Origin: Pseudomonas sp. DC1.2
GTDB lineage: Bacteria; Pseudomonadota; Gammaproteobacteria; Pseudomonadales; Pseudomonadaceae
Direction: 5' to 3'
Assembly: GCF_034351645.1 (NCBI RefSeq)
Contig: NZ_CP133782.1
Location: forward strand, 2,919,001-2,983,000
Length of the DNA: 64,000 bases
Position numbers and translations under genes: made by a program. A model generated the notes under the pieces. That model saw only the letters and a program-made list of their open reading frames with translations, was not told the DNA's origin and ran no database searches. Below are positions 35,615 to 48,060 of the stretch, piece after piece (the first letter of the stretch is position 1; every line of letters starts with the position of its first letter).

Positions 35615-37456
35615 TCAACGCTGAGTCAGTTGGCGATACAGGTGCGGCAAGCGCAAAGGTAATTGCTCAGGCTGACAAATCAAGGTGTAGCCATTGGCAC
35701 CGAACATGTATGGGAGATAATCCCCGGCCTCGCGATCGATAGTGATACAGAACGGCGTCAGCCCTTGACGCCGAGCCTCCAGCACCGCCTCGCGGGTGTC
35801 TTCAACACCGTAGCGGCCCTCATACACATCCAGATCATTCGGTTTGCCATCCGTCAGCAGCAACAACAGTTTGCTGCGCCGCTTGCTCCTGCCCATTAGG
35901 TGCGTGGCTTGGCGAATCGCTGCGCCCATGCGCGTGTAATACCCCGGTTTGAGCCCTTGAATACGCCCGCGGGTGTTGTCGTCATAACGCTGGGTGAAGG
36001 ACTTGAGTTCCTGCATGCGCACTTGCTGGCGACGCAGTGAGGAAAACCCGTACAGGGCGAAATCATCCCCCAGCCCCGACAGGGTTTCGCCAAACAGCAG
36101 CAGGCTGTCGCGAATGACATCGATGACCCGATGCTCATCGTTCAGGTGCGCGTCGGTGGACATCGAGACATCGGCCAGCAACAGGCACGCCAGGTCGCGG
36201 CGCGTCTGACGTTGCTCCATGAACAGACCGCGCTCGGCGCACCAACCATGCTCGCGTTCAACGTGAAAATCCAGCCATGCCTGCAGATCCAGTTCAGTCC
36301 CTTGAGGTTGCTGGCGCAGCCACTGGCGGTCATTGCGCACGTGCTCGAATTGGCGTCGCAGACGCAGCGCCGAAACCTTCAGCCGTGGCGGCAGCGGCTG
36401 CGCTTCACAATCACGGGGCACCATCATTTGCAGATTGACGAACGCGTCCTGCATCTGCTGTTTGCGATAGTCCCACTCGGGCAACTTGATGCCCTCGCCC
36501 AGCGGAATATCGTCAACATCCGCGGGAGGCAAATCCAGGTGCAGCTTTAAGCCGCCACCCTTGCGCAGGCGGGTGCTCGACAGGGTCAATTCGTCCAGGT
36601 CGTCGGCGACCCTGGCGGCGTCCGAGTCTTCGCTGTCATCCGACCAGCGATCCAGGTCCACGTGCTCGGTCCAACTGAACAGGTTCTCCAGCCGCACCAC
36701 CAACAAACCACCGTCGCGGGGGCTGTCATCAAAGCGTTTGGCGCGTTTGCGCCCGCCTTTCTGCTCGCCTGGCAGCGTCGTCAACGACTCTTCGGACTCC
36801 TCACCCAGATCGGCAGCCAGCGGACTGGCGAGATGTTGCGGCGGGTATAACCACAACGGCAACGGCCACGCCGCCCTTTCGCTGCGCGGAAAATTCTCGA
36901 CACTGCCAGGCTCGCGTAACGCCTGACATAGCGCGCGCTCCAGTGCCGCTTCACTGCGGTTCAACGAAGCAGGGTCTGGGCGCAATTGCAGATGGGCGTC
37001 GACCAGTCGCTGGTAACGCGCGCGCAACGCTGGGTAGCGCCGCAACAGCCGTTGCGTCCAGCGCTGGTTGTCCCGCCCCCAATGCCGCATCTGATCGGCC
37101 TGCGCTGCCAGCAGCGCGAGCCAACGATAGAGTTCCTCGTTAAGGGCCACTTCAGGGAAGACCGCGAGGCTTGATGGCAGACGAAGGCTATTTTCGTCAC
37201 ACCATGCCAAGGGCACTTGTTTGCAGGTGCCGGCGATCTGCTGCAGTACGTTGCGTCGCAACAATAGATCGCGGACGCTGGCCGCTTCCACACCGATGCC
37301 ATTGGCACCGCCCATGGCGCGAAACAACAGCGCCAGCGAGCGTTGCTGGTTGGCCAGTTCAACGCGCGCTTCAGGAAAATCCGGACTGGCGCGCCGGGTG
37401 ATGAAGCGATGCCAGACACTGCCTACCCACTCTTCCAGTTCGACGGTAAAGGCCAT
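35615..37456 (-). CDS. norD: NorD, NO reductase activation protein
   Basis: 613 residues from MAFTVELEEWVGSVWHRF. The C-terminal von Willebrand A domain carries the MIDAS motif DVSMSTDAHL and LLLLTDGKPNDLD. It is followed by ARRQGLTPFCITIDREAGDYLPYMFG. With the MoxR ATPase NirQ/NorQ, it inserts or activates metal in NorB. It lies 77 nt after norB on the same strand. Confidence 0.93.
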   Translation of the reverse strand: MAFTVELEEWVGSVWHRFITRRASPDFPEARVELANQQRSLALLFRAMGGANGIGVEAASVRDLLLRRNVLQQIAGTCKQVPLAWCDENSLRLPSSLAVFPEVALNEELYRWLALLAAQADQMRHWGRDNQRWTQRLLRRYPALRARYQRLVDAHLQLRPDPASLNRSEAALERALCQALREPGSVENFPRSERAAWPLPLWLYPPQHLASPLAADLGEESEESLTTLPGEQKGGRKRAKRFDDSPRDGGLLVVRLENLFSWTEHVDLDRWSDDSEDSDAARVADDLDELTLSSTRLRKGGGLKLHLDLPPADVDDIPLGEGIKLPEWDYRKQQMQDAFVNLQMMVPRDCEAQPLPPRLKVSALRLRRQFEHVRNDRQWLRQQPQGTELDLQAWLDFHVEREHGWCAERGLFMEQRQTRRDLACLLLADVSMSTDAHLNDEHRVIDVIRDSLLLFGETLSGLGDDFALYGFSSLRRQQVRMQELKSFTQRYDDNTRGRIQGLKPGYYTRMGAAIRQATHLMGRSKRRSKLLLLLTDGKPNDLDVYEGRYGVEDTREAVLEARRQGLTPFCITIDREAGDYLPYMFGANGYTLICQPEQLPLRLPHLYRQLTQR

Positions 37457-37533
37457 GCTGTTTGCCCTTATTGGAAAGCAAAAAACGGCCCGCTGTATCA
37501 GCCGGGCCAACCCTTTCTAGCCGTTATCTCGGC

Positions 37534-38964
<1,431 letters not shown>

Positions 38965-39405
38965 TCAGCCCTCCTTGTTTGGCGGCCAGCCATTGGTGTT
39001 GATTTTCGAACTCCATTTGAGGAACTCGGCGATGTCATCCACCTCCTGGTCACTCAATTTGAACTGAGGCATCGCTCGCCGGCCCGGAATGCCCAGTGGC
39101 TGTATTTTCATCCAGGCATGCAAAAAAGGTTTAAAACCCTCCTCCCCGCCCCGACGCTGGAACACGTTGCCCAGTTCGGGCGCAAAGTAGGCACCCTCGC
39201 CCAGTAACGTGTGGCAGCCGACACAGTTGTTTTGCTCCCAGACCAGCTTGCCGCGCACCACTGATTCGCTTAACTGCGCTTCATTGCTGCGCACTGGAAA
39301 GGTCTGTTCCGTGTGATAGGTCAAAGCCAGGAATATCAGGAAGAAGAAGATGCTTCCCCCGAAGTAGATATTCCTGGCCATGCCTTTTGTGAAGGTGTCT
39401 GACAT
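38965..39405 (-). CDS. norC: NorC, membrane cytochrome c subunit of NO reductase
   Basis: 146 residues from MSDTFTKGMARNIYFGGS. One N-terminal anchor helix (15-30) and heme c motif CVGCH (Cys61, Cys64, His65), with axial Met in RRAMPQF. It passes electrons from periplasmic c551 or azurin to NorB. The first of the norCBD genes; GAGGAAG sets the start, and a perfect DNR box lies 58 nt upstream. Confidence 0.96.
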   Translation of the reverse strand: MSDTFTKGMARNIYFGGSIFFFLIFLALTYHTEQTFPVRSNEAQLSESVVRGKLVWEQNNCVGCHTLLGEGAYFAPELGNVFQRRGGEEGFKPFLHAWMKIQPLGIPGRRAMPQFKLSDQEVDDIAEFLKWSSKINTNGWPPNKEG

Positions 39406-39462
39406 GGTCGCTTCCTCGTTGCTTGGCCCGTCCATGATAGGAAGCGAGGGCTTGAAAGCTGC

Positions 39463-39476
39463 TTGATGGCGATCAA
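39463..39476. promoter_or_regulatory. Perfect FNR/DNR box of norCBD
   Basis: TTGATGGCGATCAA, matching all ten consensus positions, 58 nt before norC. Confidence 0.88.
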
Positions 39477-39508
39477 GAAAGTCAGATCGTTTTGGTCAGG
39501 TATTACCT

Positions 39509-39766
39509 TTAACCAATTGAAACCAGGCTCAGCCCGACAACGGCTGCCAACACCAATGCCCAGCTCAACATCAACAGACGCCACGGGCGCGGCGCCCGAC
39601 GTAGCTCCATGAAGCCGTCAGTGATCAGCCAGGCCTTGCCGACCGCCACCAGCAAGATGGCGGTCGATAACCACACCGTCGCGCCGACCCGAGCCAGCGC
39701 CACCGTGCATACGCTTAACGTGGCCAGCGCAGCCCAGCAGACGAGCAATAACCTGGATGCGGACAT
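39509..39766 (-). CDS. norF: NorF-like small membrane protein (COX IV-like)
   Basis: 85 residues from MSASRLLLVCWAALATL, with GGGAGG upstream. Three hydrophobic helices resemble the small prokaryotic cytochrome oxidase subunit IV fold (LVAVGKAWLITDGFMELRRAP). It follows norE by 11 nt. NorF is accessory and needed for full NO reductase activity in Paracoccus. Its exact role is unknown. Confidence 0.8.
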   Translation of the reverse strand: MSASRLLLVCWAALATLSVCTVALARVGATVWLSTAILLVAVGKAWLITDGFMELRRAPRPWRLLMLSWALVLAAVVGLSLVSIG

Positions 39767-39777
39767 CAAACCTCCCG

Positions 39778-40365
39778 TCAATTGAGCACGTAGACCAGCG
39801 GAAACAGCACGACCCAGATCAGATCGACCATGTGCCAATACAGCACGCCACATTCAAACCCGCTGCGGTTGTCAGCGTTGTACAGGCCACGACGGCAGCG
39901 CTCGGCCAGCCCTCCGAGGATAAACATGCCGAGCACTACGTGGAGAAAATGAAACCCGGTAAGGATCCAGTAGAGGGTGAAAAACGTGTTGTGCTCCATG
40001 CTGAGTCCCGAGGCCAGCAAGTGCCGGTACTCGGTGACTTTCAGCACCACGTAGACACTCGCAGCGAACAACGCGATCAGCAGAAAAACAGCGCCTTGAC
40101 GGGGCCGTGAGCGCCGGACTTGCTCCTGGGCCAGAGCAGCGAACAACCCGGCGGTGATCAAACTCAATGTCATTGCCAAACCGGTAGACGTGTTAAGCAG
40201 CAGCCGGCTATCACTGAACATTTGCGGCTTGAGTGCCTGGGTTACCGCGAACGCCAGAATCAGGATAGCGAACACCGTCAGCTCGGCCAGGATGAAAAAC
40301 CACATCGCCAGATCGCCCGGCAGATGGCCACGGGAAACGTCGCTGGATTCAGCCAAAGTGGACAT
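39778..40365 (-). CDS. norE: NorE, cytochrome c oxidase subunit III-like protein
   Basis: 195 residues with five or more membrane helices and COX III features (GDLAMWFFILAELTVFAILILAF, LTGFHFLHVVLGMFILGGL, CGVLYWHMVDLIWVVLFPLVYVL). It is accessory to NO reductase. The ATG at 40365 lies inside the 3' end of nirQ, so the two overlap by 17 nt and are probably coupled. Confidence 0.9.
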   Translation of the reverse strand: MSTLAESSDVSRGHLPGDLAMWFFILAELTVFAILILAFAVTQALKPQMFSDSRLLLNTSTGLAMTLSLITAGLFAALAQEQVRRSRPRQGAVFLLIALFAASVYVVLKVTEYRHLLASGLSMEHNTFFTLYWILTGFHFLHVVLGMFILGGLAERCRRGLYNADNRSGFECGVLYWHMVDLIWVVLFPLVYVLN

Positions 40366-41152
40366 CAACCACGTCCATCAGCGCGGCAACCGTTAAAGGA
40401 TCATCGCTCAGCGGCTCGGCCAGACACGCCATGCACGCCTCACGCGGGCTCATGCCGGAGCGGATCATGCGCGCGGTGAAAATCAGCAGCCGCGTCGAGG
40501 CAACTTCCTCCAAATCATGCTGATCGAGCCGGCGCAAGGCCTGTCCGAGCCTGACTACCTGTGCCGCCAGTGCGCTGTCCACCTGAGCCTCCCGGGCGAC
40601 AATGCGTTCCTCATCGGCCACTGGCGGATAGCCGAAGCGCATCGCCACGAACCGTTGTCGGGTGCTGGGTTTCATGCCCTTGAGCAGGTTCTGATAACCG
40701 GGGTTGTAAGACACCACCAGCATGAATGACGACGGCGCCTTTAACACTTCGCCAGTGCGTTCCAGGAACAATTCCCGACGATCATCGGCCAGTGGATGCA
40801 GCACCACGACGGTGTCCTGACGGGCCTCGACCACTTCGTCGAGGTAGCAGATACCGCCTTCCCGGACCGCGCGGGTCAACGGTCCGTCCTGCCACCACGT
40901 GCCTTGGGCGCCGATCAAATGGCGGCCGAGCAGGTCGGCGGCACTCAGGTCGTCGTGGCACGCCACGGTGTAGAGCGGCAGTTTCAAGCGATGGGCCATG
41001 TGCTGGACGAAACGGGTCTTGCCGCACCCGGTCGGGCCTTTGATCAGCACCGGCATACCGTGGCGCCAGGCCTGTTCGAACAACACCTCTTCGTTATCGC
41101 GCGGTTGATAGAAGGGTTCGACGGGGTGTTCGCAAGACGGGATACGGTCCAT
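40349..41152 (-). CDS. nirQ: NirQ/NorQ, MoxR-type AAA+ ATPase
   Basis: 267 residues with Walker A GPTGCGKTRF, Walker B ICYLDEVVEAR and sensor region VVSYNPGYQNLLKGMKPSTRQRF. It forms a complex with NorD that activates NO reductase by metal insertion. It is divergent from nirS, sharing the intergenic DNR box. It heads the nirQ-norE-norF transcript. Confidence 0.95.
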   Translation of the reverse strand: MDRIPSCEHPVEPFYQPRDNEEVLFEQAWRHGMPVLIKGPTGCGKTRFVQHMAHRLKLPLYTVACHDDLSAADLLGRHLIGAQGTWWQDGPLTRAVREGGICYLDEVVEARQDTVVVLHPLADDRRELFLERTGEVLKAPSSFMLVVSYNPGYQNLLKGMKPSTRQRFVAMRFGYPPVADEERIVAREAQVDSALAAQVVRLGQALRRLDQHDLEEVASTRLLIFTARMIRSGMSPREACMACLAEPLSDDPLTVAALMDVVDVHFG

Positions 41153-41233
41153 GGGCTGCCTGTTCCAAAAGCGGATTCAAGGCACACGCTACGGGCGCCT
41201 GCGACAACCTGGCAAGTGACATGGCCGGCAAAC

Positions 41234-41247
41234 TTGATCGCCGTCAA
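41234..41247. promoter_or_regulatory. FNR/DNR box between nirQ and nirS
   Basis: TTGATCGCCGTCAA, nine of ten positions, 104 nt before nirS and 81 nt before nirQ. A single site may serve both directions. Confidence 0.82.
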
Positions 41248-41273
41248 GCAAGCATTGGCCTGCTCAGGCATAG

Positions 41274-43043
<1,770 letters not shown>

Positions 43044-43067
43044 GCTCCATCAATGCAAGGAATCGTC

Positions 43068-43382
43068 ATGAAAAATACGCTGCCTTCACTGTTTGCCCTG
43101 ACCGCTGCGCTGAGTGTGCAGCCGGCCATCGCGCAAGACGCGCTGGAGCTGTTCAAGAGTAAACCTTGCGCCGCCTGCCACTCCATCGACACCAAAGTGG
43201 TCGGCCCTGCGCTCAAGGATGTCGCGGCCAAAAACGCCGGCGTTGCCGGTGCCGTGGACACCCTGGCGAGCCATATCAAAAATGGCACACAAGGTAATTG
43301 GGGGCCGATACCGATGCCGGCCAACCCGGTGACGGAAGAGGAAGCGAAAACCCTCGCGAGCTGGGTACTGACGCTCAAATAA
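43068..43382 (+). CDS. nirM: NirM, cytochrome c551
   Basis: 104 residues from [11 protein letters not shown], with CAAGGA upstream. Signal peptide ending near AIAQD, heme c motif CAACH (Cys34, Cys37, His38), and axial Met83 in [10 protein letters not shown]. It is the periplasmic electron donor to NirS and NorCB. 24 nt separate it from nirS. Confidence 0.95.
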   Translation: MKNTLPSLFALTAALSVQPAIAQDALELFKSKPCAACHSIDTKVVGPALKDVAAKNAGVAGAVDTLASHIKNGTQGNWGPIPMPANPVTEEEAKTLASWVLTLK

Positions 43383-43397
43383 CCCCGGGAGGGCGTC

Positions 43398-43724
43398 ATG
43401 AACACCTATCGACACGCTTTGATTCTGGCGGCCCTCCTACTCTTTTGCGCGACCTCGGTTGCGGCGCCGGACGCCAAGCGTCAGGTGCAACTCGAACGCC
43501 TGCTGGCTCAGGACTGCGGCGCCTGCCATGGGCTGTACTTGACCGGCGGGCTAGGCCCCGAACTGACCCGCGCGGCATTAGCCGACGAGTCGCGGGCCAG
43601 CCTGATTGCCACCATCACCCACGGACGCCCCGGTACGGCAATGCCCGGCTGGGGCCCGCTACTCAGTGCTGACGACATCCGTTGGCTGGTCGATTTTCTT
43701 CTCCAGGGATATCCCGCACCATGA
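43398..43724 (+). CDS. nirC: NirC, periplasmic c-type cytochrome
   Basis: 108 residues. Signal peptide to about VAAPD, CGACH heme motif (Cys40, Cys43, His44), axial Met in GTAMPGWGP. NirC donates electrons during heme d1 maturation or to NirS. It overlaps nirF by four bases. Confidence 0.93.
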   Translation: MNTYRHALILAALLLFCATSVAAPDAKRQVQLERLLAQDCGACHGLYLTGGLGPELTRAALADESRASLIATITHGRPGTAMPGWGPLLSADDIRWLVDFLLQGYPAP

Positions 43725-44899
43725 TCCGTTCAATCCTACTGTCAGCGGCGACCGGCCTCTTGTTATCCGCCTGCGCTCAGTCGCCCTTGCGGGGCACGGG
43801 CGATCTTGGGGTAGTGGTGGAACGCGGCACCGGTAGCGTCCAAATCATCGAAAGCCAGACGCACACCGCCCTGGCACGACTCAAAGGTTTTGGCGACCTG
43901 TCCCATGCCTCAGTGGTGTTTTCCCATGACCAGCGTTATGCCTACGTTTTCGGCCGCGACGGCGGGTTGAGCAAAATCGACCTACTGACGCGGCGTATCG
44001 ATCACCGGATCATCCAGGGCGGCAACAGCATCGGTGGCGCCATCAGTCAGGACGGCAAGCTGATCGCGGTGTCCAACTACGTGCCCGGCGGCGTCAAGGT
44101 ATTCGATGCCGACACCCTGCAACAGGTGGCCGACATCCCCGCCACGGCCTTGGCCGATGGCAGCAAACGCTCTCGGGTCGTCGGCTTGGTGGACGCCCCC
44201 GGACAGCGCTTTGTATTCAGCCTGTTCGATACCGGTGAGATCTGGACCGCCGATTTCAGCCAGGGCAATTCACCGCAGATTAGCCGCTTCAAAAACATCG
44301 GCCAACAACCCTACGACGCGCTGATAACCCCGGACGGACGCTATTACATGGCTGGGCTGTTCGGCGAAGACGGGATGGCCCAACTCGACCTCTGGCATCC
44401 GGAACGAGGTGTGCAGCGAATACTCGGCGACTACGGTCACGGTCAGGAAAAACTCCCGGTTTACAAAATGCCGCACCTGGAAGGCTGGGCCGTCGCCGAC
44501 AACCAGGCATTTGTGCCCGCCGTCGGCCACCATCAAGTGCTGGTGATGGATTCGCGCAACTGGCAACAGACGGCGGCCATCCCGGTCGCCGGTCAGCCGG
44601 TGTTCGTCACTTCTCGGCCAGATGGTCGACAGTTGTGGGTCAATTTCGCCTACCCGGACAACGACCGGGTGCAGGTGATCGACACCGAAACCCACGCAGT
44701 GATCGCCGACCTGCGGCCGGGCCCGGCGGTGCTGCACATGGAGTTCACCGCCCGTGGCGACCAATTGTGGCTGTCATCACGGGACGCTGATCAGGTGCAG
44801 GTCTGGGACCCGTACAGCCTGAAACGGCTGACCACCCTGCCGGCCAGCGCGCCGAGCGGCATCTTCTTCAGCAGCCGTGCGCAAAAAGTGGGGCATTGA
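43721..44899 (+). CDS. nirF: NirF, heme d1 biosynthesis lipoprotein
   Basis: 392 residues from MIRSILLSAATGLLLSACAQS. The LLSAC lipobox indicates a lipoprotein anchored on the periplasmic side. The rest is a d1-propeller-like beta structure related to NirS and NirN (GDLSHASVVFSHDQRYAYVFGRDG, MPHLEGWAVADNQAFVPAVGHHQ, MEFTARGDQLWLSSRDADQ). It catalyses a late step of heme d1 formation. The start overlaps the nirC stop. Confidence 0.95.
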   Translation: MIRSILLSAATGLLLSACAQSPLRGTGDLGVVVERGTGSVQIIESQTHTALARLKGFGDLSHASVVFSHDQRYAYVFGRDGGLSKIDLLTRRIDHRIIQGGNSIGGAISQDGKLIAVSNYVPGGVKVFDADTLQQVADIPATALADGSKRSRVVGLVDAPGQRFVFSLFDTGEIWTADFSQGNSPQISRFKNIGQQPYDALITPDGRYYMAGLFGEDGMAQLDLWHPERGVQRILGDYGHGQEKLPVYKMPHLEGWAVADNQAFVPAVGHHQVLVMDSRNWQQTAAIPVAGQPVFVTSRPDGRQLWVNFAYPDNDRVQVIDTETHAVIADLRPGPAVLHMEFTARGDQLWLSSRDADQVQVWDPYSLKRLTTLPASAPSGIFFSSRAQKVGH

Positions 44900-44900
44900 A

Positions 44901-45359
44901 ATGAACCTGGATCTGCTCAGTCGCCAATTGACGGATCGCTTCCAGCACGGCATGCCGCTGTGCCCGGAACCGTTTAAAGAGATGGCCAACGTCCTCGGTT
45001 GCGCCGAGGCCCACGTGATGGCCTGCCTGCAAGCCATGGATCAGGCCGGCACCCTCTCACGAGTCGGCCCAGTGTTCGAACACAGCCGCGCCGGAGCCAG
45101 CACCCTGGCCGCGTTCGCCGTGCCTGCCGAACGCCTGCATCAGGTCGCAGAGCGCGTCAGCCAGTATCCCGAGGTCAATCACAACTACGCACGGGAGCAT
45201 GCCTACAACCTGTGGTTTGTGTTGACCGGCCCTGATCGACCACACATCGAGCGCGTACTCAACGAACTCGAAAAAGATACCGGCCTCACGCCACTGGACC
45301 TGCCGATGTTGACTGCCTACCGCATCGACCTCGGTTTTTCCCTGGGAGAAACGCCATGA
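44901..45359 (+). CDS. nirD: NirD, siroheme decarboxylase subunit
   Basis: 152 residues from [19 protein letters not shown], with an AsnC/Lrp-like fold without regulatory role. The active-site region is [20 protein letters not shown]. With NirL, NirG and NirH it removes acetate side-chain carboxyls of siroheme to give didecarboxysiroheme. It starts one base after the nirF stop. Confidence 0.92.
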   Translation: MNLDLLSRQLTDRFQHGMPLCPEPFKEMANVLGCAEAHVMACLQAMDQAGTLSRVGPVFEHSRAGASTLAAFAVPAERLHQVAERVSQYPEVNHNYAREHAYNLWFVLTGPDRPHIERVLNELEKDTGLTPLDLPMLTAYRIDLGFSLGETP

Positions 45360-45871
45360 AGACCGGCTTAACCCCCGGGCAAGCGCTGGCGCTGCGTCGC
45401 CACCTTGAAGGTGGCCTGCCGCTGGTATCACGCCCCTACCAAACCCTCGCCGAACGGATAAACGCCGACGAAGACCAGGTGCTCGGGAAGATGCGCCAGT
45501 GGCACGCGCAAGGCTTGTTTCGCCGGGTCGGCCTGGTGCTCAACCATCGTGCCCTGGGCTTTACCGCCAATGCGATGTTGGTACTGGATGTTCCGGACGC
45601 GCTGATCGACGAAGTCGGCCAGCGCCTGGGGCGAGCGCACGGCATCACCCTCTGCTATCAACGACCACGGCGTTTTCCGCAGTGGCGATACAACCTGTTC
45701 TGCATGGTTCACGGGCGTCACCGTGATCAGGTCGAGACGCATATTCAGGCATTGCTGAACGAGCACCTGCTGAGCGACCTACCCCATCAAGTGCTGTTCA
45801 GCACCCACGCTTTCAAACAATGCGGCGCACGCTTTTCAGCCTCTTTAGCGGGGGCCCCACACCATGGATGA
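45356..45871 (+). CDS. nirL: NirL, siroheme decarboxylase subunit
   Basis: 171 residues with the Lrp-like N-terminus ([30 protein letters not shown]) and [25 protein letters not shown], the substrate-binding region typical of NirL/NirH. It overlaps nirD by four bases and nirG by eight. Confidence 0.92.
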   Translation: MKTGLTPGQALALRRHLEGGLPLVSRPYQTLAERINADEDQVLGKMRQWHAQGLFRRVGLVLNHRALGFTANAMLVLDVPDALIDEVGQRLGRAHGITLCYQRPRRFPQWRYNLFCMVHGRHRDQVETHIQALLNEHLLSDLPHQVLFSTHAFKQCGARFSASLAGAPHHG

Positions 45872-46307
45872 TCTCGACCGTCGACTGATCAATCGCTTGC
45901 AACTGGGGCTGCCGCTGGTACGCCACCCTTGGCAGGCGCTGGCCCGCGAACTGGACACCAGCAGCGCTGAATTGCTCCACCGCCTCCACGAAATGCTCTG
46001 CGAAGGAATACTCACGCGCTTCGGCCCGATGTTCGACATCGAGCGGCTGGGGGGCGCCTTTACCCTCGCCGCGCTGGCGGTGCCGGAAGCACGTTTCGAG
46101 GAAGTTGCCGAGCAACTGCACGCCCTGCCCGAGGTGGCGCACAACTATCGACGCGAACACGTCTGGAACATGTGGTTCGTCCTTGCCTGCCCGACAGTAC
46201 AGGGGCTCGCCGAGGCCCTGCAGCACATCGAAAACCTGACCGGCCTGCCGCTGCTCAACCTGCCCAAAGAGGAGACCTACCATGTCGGTCTGTATTTCCC
46301 GGTCTGA
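45864..46307 (+). CDS. nirG: NirG, siroheme decarboxylase subunit
   Basis: 147 residues, closely parallel to NirD ([45 protein letters not shown]). The NirD/NirG and NirL/NirH pairs look like ancient duplications. It is tightly packed in the cluster. Confidence 0.92.
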   Translation: MDDLDRRLINRLQLGLPLVRHPWQALARELDTSSAELLHRLHEMLCEGILTRFGPMFDIERLGGAFTLAALAVPEARFEEVAEQLHALPEVAHNYRREHVWNMWFVLACPTVQGLAEALQHIENLTGLPLLNLPKEETYHVGLYFPV

Positions 46308-46773
46308 AGAAACCCAGTCCCGGCGCCTGATCGAACTGACCCAGGCCGGCCTGCCATTGTTGGACGATCCATGGGCCTGGCTCGCCGAGCAGTTGCATCT
46401 GAGCGTCGACTCCACCCTGAATCTGCTCAAGCGCCTGCAAGCCGAAGGCGCGATCCGCCGGATTGCCGCCGTCCCCAATCACTACCGCCTCGGCTATCGC
46501 CACAACGGCATGACCGTCTGGGACGTGCGCGATGCAGACATGCCGCGCCTTGGCGCACTGATCGGCGCGCAGCCGTGCGTCAGCCATTGCTATCGGCGCC
46601 CGCGCCAGACCGCCTGGCGCTACAACCTATTCGCCATGGTCCATGGCCGCAGCAGCGATGAAATCAACGCCTACCGCGAACACCTGCGCTACTTGCTGGG
46701 CGACGCCTGTGTCGCCGACGAAATGCTGGTGAGCAGCCGCATCCTGAAAAAAACCGGTTTGCGGCTACCCTAA
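46282..46773 (+). CDS. nirH: NirH, siroheme decarboxylase subunit
   Basis: 163 residues, parallel to NirL (RRLIELTQAGLPLLDDPWAWLAEQL, VSHCYRRPRQTAWRYNLFAMVHGR). The start overlaps nirG by 26 nt; no later start fits the family length. It completes the NirDLGH decarboxylase. Confidence 0.9.
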   Translation: MSVCISRSEETQSRRLIELTQAGLPLLDDPWAWLAEQLHLSVDSTLNLLKRLQAEGAIRRIAAVPNHYRLGYRHNGMTVWDVRDADMPRLGALIGAQPCVSHCYRRPRQTAWRYNLFAMVHGRSSDEINAYREHLRYLLGDACVADEMLVSSRILKKTGLRLP

Positions 46774-46811
46774 GCCGCCACGTTGAACACGTGATGACGC
46801 AGGAGAATTGC

Positions 46812-47990
46812 ATGTTAAGGATCAGTCAATACCTGCGCGCGCTGAGCGGTCAGGCGCCCGCACCCAGAACCAGCCCACCGGGCAGTAATCTGCCGCCGGT
46901 GGTGATCTGGAACCTGCTGCGGCGCTGCAACTTGACCTGCAAACACTGCTACGCGACCTCGGCCGACAGTGTCTTTCGCGATGAACTGGATACGCCCGCC
47001 GCGCTGACGGTGATCGACGACCTTCACAAGGCTGGCGTGAAGGTGCTGATATTTTCCGGGGGTGAACCGCTATTGCGCGAAGACCTGTTCGTGCTCAGCA
47101 CGTCTGCCCGCGCCAAGGGCTTTTTCGTGGCGTTATCCACCAACGGCACGCTTATCGATGAACAGAACATCGCGCAGATCAGCGCGGCAAAGTTTGATTA
47201 TGTCGGCATCAGCATTGATGGCCTGGAAGCTACCCATGACGCCTTCCGCCAACTGAAAGGCAGCTTTACCCGCTCCATGCACGCAATCCGGCTCTGTCGC
47301 GAACACGGCATTCGTGTCGGCCTGCGGACTACATTGACTCAGGAGAACCACGCGCAGTTGCCCCAACTGCTGACACTGCTGCGCGAGTACGACGTACAGA
47401 AGTTTTACCTGTCGCACCTCAACTACAGCGGCCGCGGTAAACGCAGCCGCCAACTCGATGCGCAGCGGCAGATGAGCCGCGAAGCGATGACATCGATCTT
47501 CGAGCGCGCCTGGGAAGACATTCAACAAGGCCACGACAGCGATTTTGTCAGTGGCAACAACGATGCCGACGCCATTCTCTTGCTTCAATGGGCCGCGCTT
47601 CGCCTGCCTGCGTATTACCCGCACCTGGAAAATATGCTTCGCGCCTGGGGTGGCAACGCCTCGGGCAGCGGCATCGCCAATATCGATAACACCGGCGAGG
47701 TGCATCCGGACACCTATTGGTGGCAACACTCGGTGGGCAATGTCCGGCACACGCCATTTCGCACGCTGTGGCTGGATCAGCCGGATGCGCTGCTGTCTAG
47801 ACTGCGAGAGCATCCCCGTACCGTTGGCGGCCGTTGTGCGAAATGCCGCTGGTTGCCCATCTGCAACGGCAATACCCGAACCCGCGCCTGGGCCGAGGGC
47901 GATCTCTGGGGCCAGGACCCCGGCTGTCATCTAAGTGATGAAGAGATCGGCGTGCAGCCGTCACCCATCATCCCTTGCGTGACTCACTGA
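46812..47990 (+). CDS. nirJ: NirJ, radical SAM heme d1 synthase
   Basis: 392 residues from MLRISQYLRALSG, with AGGAG upstream. Radical SAM motif CNLTCKHC (Cys39, Cys43, Cys46), GGEPLLREDL, and a C-terminal cysteine set (CAKCRWLPIC, DPGCH) for a second Fe-S cluster. It replaces two propionates by keto groups on didecarboxysiroheme. Confidence 0.96.
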   Translation: MLRISQYLRALSGQAPAPRTSPPGSNLPPVVIWNLLRRCNLTCKHCYATSADSVFRDELDTPAALTVIDDLHKAGVKVLIFSGGEPLLREDLFVLSTSARAKGFFVALSTNGTLIDEQNIAQISAAKFDYVGISIDGLEATHDAFRQLKGSFTRSMHAIRLCREHGIRVGLRTTLTQENHAQLPQLLTLLREYDVQKFYLSHLNYSGRGKRSRQLDAQRQMSREAMTSIFERAWEDIQQGHDSDFVSGNNDADAILLLQWAALRLPAYYPHLENMLRAWGGNASGSGIANIDNTGEVHPDTYWWQHSVGNVRHTPFRTLWLDQPDALLSRLREHPRTVGGRCAKCRWLPICNGNTRTRAWAEGDLWGQDPGCHLSDEEIGVQPSPIIPCVTH

Positions 47991-48060
47991 ATCGCCCGTC
48001 CGGCAAACCCTCTGACAAACGAGTGAGCCGGCCAACCTGATGAAGCACCAAGGACCTCCC